Source: Pseudomonadota bacterium (lineage in GTDB: Bacteria; Pseudomonadota; Alphaproteobacteria; Rhizobiales; Hyphomicrobiaceae). From it: DNA of 7,080 nt. The stretch spans positions 1-7,080 of the forward strand of contig JAEWCT010000293.1 in NCBI GenBank assembly GCA_023390485.1, given 5' to 3'. How positions within the stretch are numbered: the first letter of the stretch is position 1; every line of letters begins with the position of its first letter. Below the pieces are notes generated by a model. That model saw only the letters and a program-made list of their open reading frames with translations. It was not told the DNA's origin and did no database searches. The translations under genes were made by a program, and so were the position numbers. This document shows positions 1 through 5,823 of the stretch, piece by piece.

Positions 1-19
1 CGACGTCCGCAACAGACAT
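1..19 (-). CDS. Start of an unidentified gene, cut by the left edge
   Basis: The minus strand reads ATG at 19-17, followed by codons for MSVADV before the window ends, so the function cannot be told. The case for a real start is the ribosome binding site: minus-strand AAAGGAC (positions 34-28) lies about nine bases before the ATG, one of the best Shine-Dalgarno matches in the window. The gene has the same orientation as the permease upstream of it and starts 51 bases past the permease terminator. It could therefore be a downstream member of the permease transcription unit reached by read-through, or it could have its own promoter. Only six residues are visible, so this is a supported start and nothing more. 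Confidence 0.5.
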
Positions 20-27
20 TTTCTTTT

Positions 28-34
28 GTCCTTT
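28..34 (-). promoter_or_regulatory. Ribosome binding site of the left-edge gene
   Basis: Minus-strand AAAGGAC contains AAGGA, close to the anti-Shine-Dalgarno complement, and ends about nine bases before the ATG at 19-17. It is the main reason for calling a gene there. Confidence 0.5.
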
Positions 35-70
35 GCCATTCGGCGCGCAGACACTCACGCGCCCTAACGG

Positions 71-104
71 AAATAAAAAAGCCGCGGGCTTTGAAGCCCA
101 CGGC
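71..104 (-). terminator. Rho-independent terminator of the permease gene
   Basis: On the minus strand a 10-bp stem (104-95 pairing with 90-81) closes a four-base loop at 94-91. It is followed directly by TTTTTTATTT (80-71). The only imperfect pair on the plus strand, C85 against A100, becomes a G-U wobble in the minus-strand RNA, so the stem is fully paired in that direction. The U-tract also lies only on that side. The hairpin begins 17 bases after the permease stop codon, which makes it the natural end of that transcript. Confidence 0.9.
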
Positions 105-121
105 ATTCGCTAGTCTCGTGC

Positions 122-1705
122 TTAAGCGGACTCGCCGACGGCTTTCTCGGCCGCCGCGATTTCCGCTTGCCGTTTGGCGATTTCGGCGCCGATCGGCGGA
201 CCTTTGAATCGACGAGATTCAAGTCCGAACCACAAGACGATCAGCAGCACGATCAAGCCGATCGCATAGTTGATCAGAATGTCGAATGGCGGCTGGATGC
301 CTGCGTACGCCAGAATAAAAGTTCCGACCACCACCAGGAAGCCCATCGGCTTCGAAAAGACACCAAGGCGGAAAGGTCCGAACTCCGTCCACGTCTTGCC
401 CTCCGCGAAAAGACCCGCCGCAATCGGCATCGCGTAGGAGACGTAGAGGAAGAGCGCGCACCCGGCCGCGAGGGCGGCAAAGGCCGGTGAGTAGAGCGTG
501 GCGGCAACTGAGAGCACCGCGCCGAGCCAAATCGCCGGAACCGGCGTGCGCCATTGCGGACTGACACGACGCCATACACCCGACCCTGGCAGTCCGCCGT
601 CACGGGCGAAAGCGTAGATCATGCGCGATGTCGACGTGAGGCCCGCAAGTGCGCAGATGAAGTTCGCCACGACGATCGAGATTGCGATGACGTCCTTCAG
701 CCATGTCGGAGCCGGCAGATTGTTGAACATGTTGAACCATGCGGCGGCTCCGTCCTTGGCGGTCGCCGCAAGATCTGGGCTCGCAACGACGAACGAGAGC
801 GCCATCACAAAGCCGAACACCAGCGACCAGAACACCGAATGCAGCATACCCTTCGGTACGCTGCGGCGTGCGTCGTTGGTCTCTTCGGACGTATGCGCTG
901 AAGCGTCGAAGCCCGTGATCGTATAAAGCGGATAGAGAAGACCAACGAGAAACGCTACAACCGCCGTCCGTGCCGCGGGCACGTAGCCGCCGCCCGCATC
1001 ACCCGTATTGTTGGCAAAAGTGAATGCATGCGAGTAATTGCCGGCGCCCCAGATGAAAAACATCGCCGTCAGTACAACAGCGACAACGAGGATCAGATAG
1101 CCGGAGAAGTCAGTCAGTAGCGTCGTGAGCTTGATGCCGAAGTGGTTGACGAGCGCTTGCACGACAACGATGAGGGTCACTGCCGCGACCTGCACGTAGT
1201 AGGCGTGGTTATTGATGGCGTTGACTTGGTCAAGAGTCATTCCCGCCGGAAGAGGATCTGTCGATTGTACCGTCCATGTCGTGACGTCGATATGGAACAC
1301 GCCCGACACCACGAGGTCGCGGAATAGCTGCCACACGCCGACGTCAACCGACGCGACGACGAAGATCAGACCGAGCAGATTGATCCAAGCCGTTGCCCAG
1401 CCCCACCCTCGACCGCCGAGGATCGAAGACCAGTGGTAGAGCGCCCCTGCTGTCGGATAGGCCGAAGCGATCTGACCGAGAGACGCCGCGACGAGAAGAG
1501 CGAATAAGCCACCGACGATCCAACCGAAGGTCGCTTCGAAGCCGCCGCCCGTCGCCATGGCCAGCGGGAAAGACGTGATGCCACCCGCAAGAATGCAGAT
1601 GATCGAAAACGAGATCGCAAAATTCGAGAACGCACCCATGCGCCGCGACAGTTCCTGCGCGTAGCCCATGGAGTGGAGGACTTTGGTGTCTTCGTCGTGA
1701 CCCAT
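122..1705 (-). CDS. APC-superfamily amino acid/amine permease
   Basis: This 527-residue integral inner-membrane transporter probably imports an amino acid, choline-like compound or other amine using an ion gradient. About twelve hydrophobic segments are visible, near residues 29-50, 62-82, 103-122, 173-190, 200-220, 248-266, 290-310, 338-358, 388-405, 407-430, 452-470 and 476-495. The N-terminal helix 1 region (GYAQELSRRMGAFSNFAISF, 14-33), GFDASAHTSEET (265-276) with KGM shortly after, and RMIYAFARDGGLPGS (361-375) are typical of the amino acid/choline transporter (ACT) branch of the APC superfamily. Length matches that branch. I chose the ATG at 1705 over the in-frame TTG at 1711 because GGGGG (1716-1712) sits six bases before the ATG but directly abuts the TTG. 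A divergent DeoR-type regulator starts about 117 bp away and is the likely controller. The exact substrate cannot be read from the sequence; the cytoplasmic tail (from about 498) is charged and helical. Confidence 0.93.
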   Translation of the reverse strand: MGHDEDTKVLHSMGYAQELSRRMGAFSNFAISFSIICILAGGITSFPLAMATGGGFEATFGWIVGGLFALLVAASLGQIASAYPTAGALYHWSSILGGRGWGWATAWINLLGLIFVVASVDVGVWQLFRDLVVSGVFHIDVTTWTVQSTDPLPAGMTLDQVNAINNHAYYVQVAAVTLIVVVQALVNHFGIKLTTLLTDFSGYLILVVAVVLTAMFFIWGAGNYSHAFTFANNTGDAGGGYVPAARTAVVAFLVGLLYPLYTITGFDASAHTSEETNDARRSVPKGMLHSVFWSLVFGFVMALSFVVASPDLAATAKDGAAAWFNMFNNLPAPTWLKDVIAISIVVANFICALAGLTSTSRMIYAFARDGGLPGSGVWRRVSPQWRTPVPAIWLGAVLSVAATLYSPAFAALAAGCALFLYVSYAMPIAAGLFAEGKTWTEFGPFRLGVFSKPMGFLVVVGTFILAYAGIQPPFDILINYAIGLIVLLIVLWFGLESRRFKGPPIGAEIAKRQAEIAAAEKAVGESA

Positions 1706-1711
1706 GCTCAA

Positions 1712-1716
1712 CCCCC
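1712..1716 (-). promoter_or_regulatory. Ribosome binding site deciding the permease start
   Basis: Minus-strand GGGGG lies six bases upstream of the ATG at 1705-1703 and has no gap before the TTG at 1711-1709. The spacing favours the ATG and shortens the protein by two residues compared with the longest reading. Confidence 0.55.
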
Positions 1717-1776
1717 AGTTGTTGACTTCGGTCGTGATTTATCGACAAATTTTGCCCAAGCGGGCATATGCTCCGC

Positions 1777-1811
1777 TAGAATGACCGAACAGTCAAATAG
1801 AATGACCGAAC
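1777..1811 (+). repeat. 14-bp direct repeat, candidate operator
   Basis: TAGAATGACCGAAC occurs perfectly at 1777-1790 and again at 1798-1811, a period of 21 bp or two helical turns, so both copies face the same side of the DNA. The octamer CGAACAGT also occurs twice, at 1786-1793 and 1811-1818, with a different spacing. The repeat lies just before the most likely DeoR start at 1823. It could be an autoregulatory operator, or a chance duplication that would encode MTEQSNRMTER if translation began upstream. Confidence 0.6.
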
Positions 1812-1822
1812 GAACAGTGGGT

Positions 1823-2596
1823 ATGCGCCCGGAGGCTCGCCGCGAGCGAATTGAACAAATGGTCCGCGAACGCGAGCGCGTGACCGTCGATGTCTTGGCC
1901 GAACTGCTTGGAACGTCAAAGGAAACGGTCCGCCGCGACCTCACGGGCCTTGCCGAGCGCGGTCGCATTCGTAAGATTCATGGCGGTGCAACACTCATCG
2001 AACCGCGCCCTCCCGAGACAGACGTAGAAGGCCCCTTTCAAGGCCGTCTTTTGCAAAATACGGAAGCCAAGCGCGCTATCGCACGGCGGGCCATCGAGCT
2101 TTTCGAGCCGGGCGACACCATGTTTGTCGATACCGGCACTACGACATTGCTGTTCGCGGAAGAGTTGGCCTCGGCAAGCGGTTTGACCATCATCACTAAT
2201 TCGGCGGCCATCGCAGCACTCGCGGCGCGCAGCCCTTCCAACGCGACGTTTCTGATAGGCGGTGAATATCGCGCTGACGGGACGGAAAACCTCGGCCCGC
2301 TTGCGATCGAGCAGATCGGCCATTTTCATGCCAGCCATGCGGTGCTGGCCGTCGGCTCGATCGAGACAGACGGCATTTTCGATTTCGATCTTAGAGAAGT
2401 GGACGTTGCCCGAGCGATGATTGCACAAGCTCGTTCGATAACGGTTCTTGCCGACGCTTCGAAGTTTGGCCGCGGCGGCCTAATAAAAGTCGCTTCGCTT
2501 GACGCTGTGAGCCGCGTCGTCACCGAAAGAGAGCCGCCGCAAGACATCGCCAGTGCTTTGAGCGACGTCGGCGTGTCAATCATCAAAGCTGCCTAG
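1823..2596 (+). CDS. DeoR/GlpR-family transcriptional repressor
   Basis: This 257-residue cytoplasmic DNA-binding regulator is close to the usual family length of about 250. The N-terminal winged helix-turn-helix spans roughly residues 5-60, with the family pattern VDVLAELLGTSKETVRRDL (22-40) followed by the wing (IRKIHGGA, 49-56). The C-terminal sensor domain, an isomerase-like fold, shows FVDTGTTT (101-108), ITNS (124-127), GGEYR (146-150), SIETDGIFDFDLREVDVARAM (179-199) and DASKFGR (211-217), all typical. Family members usually release DNA on binding a sugar phosphate. In-frame ATGs at 1781 and 1802 are alternative starts. None has a clear ribosome binding site, and 1823 was chosen because the family normally begins just before the ERRERI-type helix. 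The divergent permease is the likely target, with autoregulation through the repeat at 1777-1811. A sugar-type regulator beside an amino acid/amine-type permease is somewhat unexpected. Confidence 0.9.
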   Translation: MRPEARRERIEQMVRERERVTVDVLAELLGTSKETVRRDLTGLAERGRIRKIHGGATLIEPRPPETDVEGPFQGRLLQNTEAKRAIARRAIELFEPGDTMFVDTGTTTLLFAEELASASGLTIITNSAAIAALAARSPSNATFLIGGEYRADGTENLGPLAIEQIGHFHASHAVLAVGSIETDGIFDFDLREVDVARAMIAQARSITVLADASKFGRGGLIKVASLDAVSRVVTEREPPQDIASALSDVGVSIIKAA

Positions 2597-2681
2597 CCGC
2601 GATCTATGGGTGCAGGCGCCATCAAGTTTGAGAGGCCGGCCCCGTTATTGAAGTCCGATTAAACGGCGACATGGTGCGAGT
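2597..2681. other. Gap between convergent gene ends, no terminator seen
   Basis: These 85 bases separate the DeoR stop codon from the stop codon of the tandem glycosyltransferase on the other strand. I looked for a hairpin with a T-tract in either direction and found none. Only short palindromes are present: GGCGCC at 2615-2620 and GGCCGGCC at 2634-2641. Transcripts from the two sides may end by Rho or overlap. Confidence 0.5.
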
Positions 2682-4472
2682 TCATCGCATCTGAAGAATT
2701 CTACTTGGGTGCAAACAACCCCGGAAAATGTCTTTGATCGCTAAGAAATTCCCGGCGCAGCGTCCCATGCGATCGACATGAGGTTCGGGCGCTAAGGATT
2801 TCGCGAGATTGGCCCCCAAGTTCCGCATCATGGTGCGGAGCCCAAACGGCACCGACATTGTTCCTTTGCGCATCAAGTAGATCGGATTGGCAATCTGCGA
2901 ATACCCGAAGCGTACGCCTGAAGTGCGGCCGCGCTTCGTTCCAAGGTGAATTCCGGTGAGCGCCGGAGACCGTACGATCCGCCCGAAGGGAGCCATCTGG
3001 CGGCTGAAGTCAATGTCTTCCTGCCACGCATAGTGCGGAAGCACCTCGTCGAAGCGAAGGTGCGCTTCGCGAACAGGTGCGAGGCGCACGACCATGTTGC
3101 AGCCGTACACCCCGTAATAGGTCTCTTCTTTCTCCCGCTCGTAAAGTGGCGGAGTGGATAACAAGAGCTTCTCGCGCGCGATGTCGGGATCAAGGCCCGG
3201 GCCGTGTATGCCGTCCTCGATCAGAACCCCAGTTGCGAGAACAATGCTCTGGTTGTCGCGAAGCAGCGCTTTTGCGTTGGTAAGGTAGTTGGGCGCGGGA
3301 AAGAAATCGTCGTCGAAAAAAACGATGACATCGAGGTCCGCCGCTCGGGAGAGTATGGCGTTGCGTTGCGCCGTAAGCCCGGAGCTTGATTCTACTAGAA
3401 CAACTTCATAGGGAAGTGACGCAAGGACATCGGGCTCTATGTCGGATGCCGCCATGGGGCAAAGCACGACCTTTTCGGGAAGCTCCGTTTGCTTCGCGAT
3501 GAGACGAAGCGTTTCGCTCAGAACTTTGGTGCGGCCCGCCGTCGCGATTCCGATTCCGATCCGCAACGCCGGCCGCACGCATCCGAGTTTTGAGGGATCG
3601 GTCTGGTTCATGCGGGATATTCGAAGAAAGCCCTCCAAGCGGCCGCGCGCGACGTTGACATAATAAAGCGCGCGTTGGGGCTGCCATTTGAATGTATACA
3701 GCAACGCGGCTACGGTGGGACGCGCAATCCACTTGGCGGCGCTCGCGATACCGAATCGGTTTTTGCGCAAGACGAAGCCCATGCCGCGCGCGTAGCCGAG
3801 CGCCTTGCGGCGCATGCTTTTGTCCGGCTGACATATATTTAGTTCAGCATGATGCCCGTAGATGTCGGGATCGAAATAGCAGCTGTGTCCGGCATCCAGG
3901 GCTCTTAAAAGAATGTCCTGTCCTTCTGCCGCTTGCCAAGGCGTTGCTGCCCCGACTCCGATGGTTTCGTCGTAACCGTCGAGTTGTTCGAGAACGTCCC
4001 GGCGAAAGAATACCATCCATTCGATGGAGGTCGTCCAAACATTCCGGCGATCGATCCATTGCTTCCGTGCTTCGTATCGGCCGTTGATGCTGCGCCCATG
4101 TTCGTCTGCGGCGCGTCCGCAAACGATGTCGGCGCCCGTCTCGCTGAATATTTGCGCGACCTTCGCGAAAAGCTCGGGAGGATACCAGCAGTCGTCGTCC
4201 GCGAACACGACGAAATCACCTTGCGATACTTTCCATCCGCGATTCCGGCCGCGGCTCAATCCGCGCTCTCCCGGGGCCCTAATGTGTTTGATCGCGCATT
4301 GCATATTTTGCTGTGCGAGCACGCTCCGCAACCGATCGTCATCATTCTGATCCACGATGATGACCTCGAACTCAGTGTTCGATTGTTGCCGCAAGCTCGA
4401 GAGGAGCGGGGAGAGCTCATCCGAGCGGCCTAAGGTCGATACGACGACGGAGAACGCGCTATTTGTTGGCAT
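2682..4472 (-). CDS. Glycosyltransferase with two tandem GT-A (family 2) domains
   Basis: This 596-residue protein is about twice the size of a single-domain family-2 glycosyltransferase and carries two complete-looking catalytic units. Domain 1 (about 6-290) has the opening strand FSVVVSTLGR (7-16), GLSRGRNRG (71-79), metal-binding ADDD (91-94) and EGQD (183-186) as the likely catalytic-base region. Domain 2 (about 303-512) repeats the plan: IGIGIATAGR (305-314), GLTAQRNAI (365-373), FDDD (386-389) and WQEDID (483-488). The G-L-S/T motif lies 21-22 residues before the DDD in both. No secretion signal or clear membrane helix is seen; an amphipathic stretch near 245-275 may contact the membrane. 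The likely role is cytoplasmic-face transfer of two sugars from nucleotide-sugars onto a lipid-linked glycan. It is the last gene of a three-gene operon, overlapping the upstream gene by 14 nt with no strong ribosome binding site, so translation is probably coupled. Sugar specificity is unknown. Confidence 0.92.
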   Translation of the reverse strand: MPTNSAFSVVVSTLGRSDELSPLLSSLRQQSNTEFEVIIVDQNDDDRLRSVLAQQNMQCAIKHIRAPGERGLSRGRNRGWKVSQGDFVVFADDDCWYPPELFAKVAQIFSETGADIVCGRAADEHGRSINGRYEARKQWIDRRNVWTTSIEWMVFFRRDVLEQLDGYDETIGVGAATPWQAAEGQDILLRALDAGHSCYFDPDIYGHHAELNICQPDKSMRRKALGYARGMGFVLRKNRFGIASAAKWIARPTVAALLYTFKWQPQRALYYVNVARGRLEGFLRISRMNQTDPSKLGCVRPALRIGIGIATAGRTKVLSETLRLIAKQTELPEKVVLCPMAASDIEPDVLASLPYEVVLVESSSGLTAQRNAILSRAADLDVIVFFDDDFFPAPNYLTNAKALLRDNQSIVLATGVLIEDGIHGPGLDPDIAREKLLLSTPPLYEREKEETYYGVYGCNMVVRLAPVREAHLRFDEVLPHYAWQEDIDFSRQMAPFGRIVRSPALTGIHLGTKRGRTSGVRFGYSQIANPIYLMRKGTMSVPFGLRTMMRNLGANLAKSLAPEPHVDRMGRCAGNFLAIKDIFRGCLHPSRILQMR

Positions 4473-5823
4473 CGTCGAACTCAGGTTGCAATCGCATCCG
4501 CGGCGATGCGGGGCTCACGACAGCCGGATAGAGGTCCGGGCCTCCGGGAAAGAAATCCCTCAGAAGTTCTTCCTGCTGGTGCTGCAGGCGTTGACGGAAA
4601 ATCAGATTTGTCTTCTCAAGAATTCTTTCGTGGAGGTCGCGGTTCGCAAGCAACTTATGGAATTGGAGCATTAACAGCTCCAAGTCGATGCTTTCAATGT
4701 GCTGGCAATAGTCTCCAAGGCCCATCTGGCCGAGTAAGACATCGTTCTTTGCTGCGTATCCGATTGAAAGCGTCGGCTTGTTCATGATCAGCGCCGCTAC
4801 GATGTTGTGATAACGCGTTGCTATGACGACTTCAGTATCAGCAATCTGCTTCATGACGTCGTAAATGGAATGAGCCGGCTCCACGATCAGGTTATCATTC
4901 AGACGGTTTGGGATATCACGCAGGAGTCGCTCTGCCAGCGCGATCATCGCGCCGCTATCGTGTTCGTCGCCCGAGAACAGACGTACGTGAAATCCCTCTT
5001 CTAAAACGCGCATAACGAATTGCGTGATCTTGAATATGTAGTCGTCGTAAACGTCGGTTTGCTTCGTAATGTCGCCGCGCCATCCGTTGTAGGACATGAG
5101 ACCCACGCCAATGATCCGTGGCCTGGGATCTGGAACTCGTGAAACCTGAGGCGGCAACGGCAAGTCGAACGCCACATCCGTGTAAACCGGATCGTTTTTC
5201 ACATCGACCCCGATGCTTTTCATATACTCGCGTGAAATGTCGTCCCGGTAGCTGCGATACTTCGCCAAGTGCGCTGCGCTTTTCATAAAGAAGCGGCTTA
5301 GTGGATGTCTGATCGGACCGGCCCCGATATTTACGAATAGAACCCTTGTTCCAATGAGGCGCGCAAGCAGGCACCAACGAAATAAGGCATACGGCATTCC
5401 AAAAGGACCGGTGCCAAAATCGTCAAGTATGCCCGTCCCCGGAATAATGATCAGGTCGAGGCGCCAAAGTTGAAGCAATGCATTCACCGTCGAAGCAACT
5501 TCGCGAGGGACATCGCCAAAAAAGCGGTTGAGCGTTGCCTTCCATCCTTTTGGTTGCCGGCAATTTATTCTTGTCGTGGGAATACCGAAGTAGGGGCCGA
5601 CGATTTCGGGAGCCCCGCATATGCACATGGCAGTCGCATCGGGGCGTTGCCGCCGTATGAACGATAAGACGGCGTCGAGCGATGCGTCATTGCCGAAGTT
5701 GCCGGTTCCGAAAAGGCCGAAAAGGCCGAGTCGCATTGGCCTTTTGGCGTTACCACTCGCAGGTGCAACGCGAATGTTAAGTGCTGCTATTCTGGCACGG
5801 GATGAAGGTTTAGCTACGCTCAT
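4459..5823 (-). CDS. Polysaccharide pyruvyl transferase family protein
   Basis: This 454-residue protein belongs to the family that moves enolpyruvyl from phosphoenolpyruvate to a sugar, giving a pyruvate ketal, as in acidic exopolysaccharides and colanic acid. The signatures are GNFGND (41-46) followed by a long helix, the strand-loop IIIPGTGILDDFG (125-137), SYRDDISREY (191-200), TDVAFDL (215-221), and the most diagnostic block VVIATRYHNIVAALIMNKP (332-350) with SIGYAAKND (353-361). Length is in the family range. The ATG at 5823 overlaps the upstream stop by 14 nt. An in-frame ATG at 5736 (residue 30) sits right before the first domain strand and is preceded by AAAAGG, so the first 29 basic, alanine-rich residues may not be translated. 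Family members vary in acceptor and a few do not pyruvylate, so the reaction is a family-level inference. Sampled GC is lower than in the permease gene. Confidence 0.9.
   Translation of the reverse strand: MSVAKPSSRARIAALNIRVAPASGNAKRPMRLGLFGLFGTGNFGNDASLDAVLSFIRRQRPDATAMCICGAPEIVGPYFGIPTTRINCRQPKGWKATLNRFFGDVPREVASTVNALLQLWRLDLIIIPGTGILDDFGTGPFGMPYALFRWCLLARLIGTRVLFVNIGAGPIRHPLSRFFMKSAAHLAKYRSYRDDISREYMKSIGVDVKNDPVYTDVAFDLPLPPQVSRVPDPRPRIIGVGLMSYNGWRGDITKQTDVYDDYIFKITQFVMRVLEEGFHVRLFSGDEHDSGAMIALAERLLRDIPNRLNDNLIVEPAHSIYDVMKQIADTEVVIATRYHNIVAALIMNKPTLSIGYAAKNDVLLGQMGLGDYCQHIESIDLELLMLQFHKLLANRDLHERILEKTNLIFRQRLQHQQEELLRDFFPGGPDLYPAVVSPASPRMRLQPEFDDANK
5708..5725 (-). repeat. 9-bp tandem repeat inside the pyruvyl transferase gene
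   Basis: CCGAAAAGG is repeated exactly twice (5708-5716 and 5717-5725) with a partial third unit after it. Read on the minus strand it encodes the doubled Leu-Phe-Gly in LGLFGLFGTG, in the glycine-rich loop after the first strand. Nine bases is a whole number of codons, so slippage would change loop length without breaking the frame. Confidence 0.6.

Larger units (their letters stand above)
1706..1822. promoter_or_regulatory. Divergent control region between permease and DeoR genes
   Basis: This gap must hold both promoters. A weak plus-strand candidate is TTGACT (1722-1727), a 17-base spacer, and ACAAAT (1745-1750), matching the -10 consensus at only three positions; I saw no convincing minus-strand promoter. 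GACCGAA occurs three times: plus strand at 1783-1789 and 1804-1810, and minus strand at 1733-1727. The first plus-strand copy is part of a small inverted repeat, TGAC-CGAACA-GTCA (1782-1795). A further inverted repeat, GCCC-AAGC-GGGC, lies at 1754-1765. Repeated motifs on both sides of the gap suit an operator for the neighbouring DeoR-family repressor, but binding is inferred. Confidence 0.5.

Noticed and set aside
1754..1765. GCCC-AAGC-GGGC inverted repeat as a separate operator
   Set aside because: Arms of four GC bases are frequent by chance in GC-rich DNA; it is mentioned as part of the control region but not called on its own.
1673..1822. Longer reading of the DeoR gene starting at 1673
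   Set aside because: It would run antisense over the permease start and add 50 residues with no family similarity; the DeoR fold begins right after 1823.
1916..2428. 170-residue minus-strand open frame opposite the DeoR gene
   Set aside because: Antisense shadow of a clear DeoR-family gene, with no domain pattern or ribosome binding site that I could see.
2675..2689. Small hairpin TGCGA-GTTCA-TCGCA at the end of the tandem glycosyltransferase gene
   Set aside because: The stem is only 5 bp, overlaps the stop codon and has no T-tract in either direction, so it is not a credible terminator.
3933..4433. 166-residue plus-strand open frame inside the tandem glycosyltransferase gene
   Set aside because: It lies wholly antisense to a well-supported gene, has no recognisable motif, and is the kind of shadow frame expected in GC-rich coding DNA.
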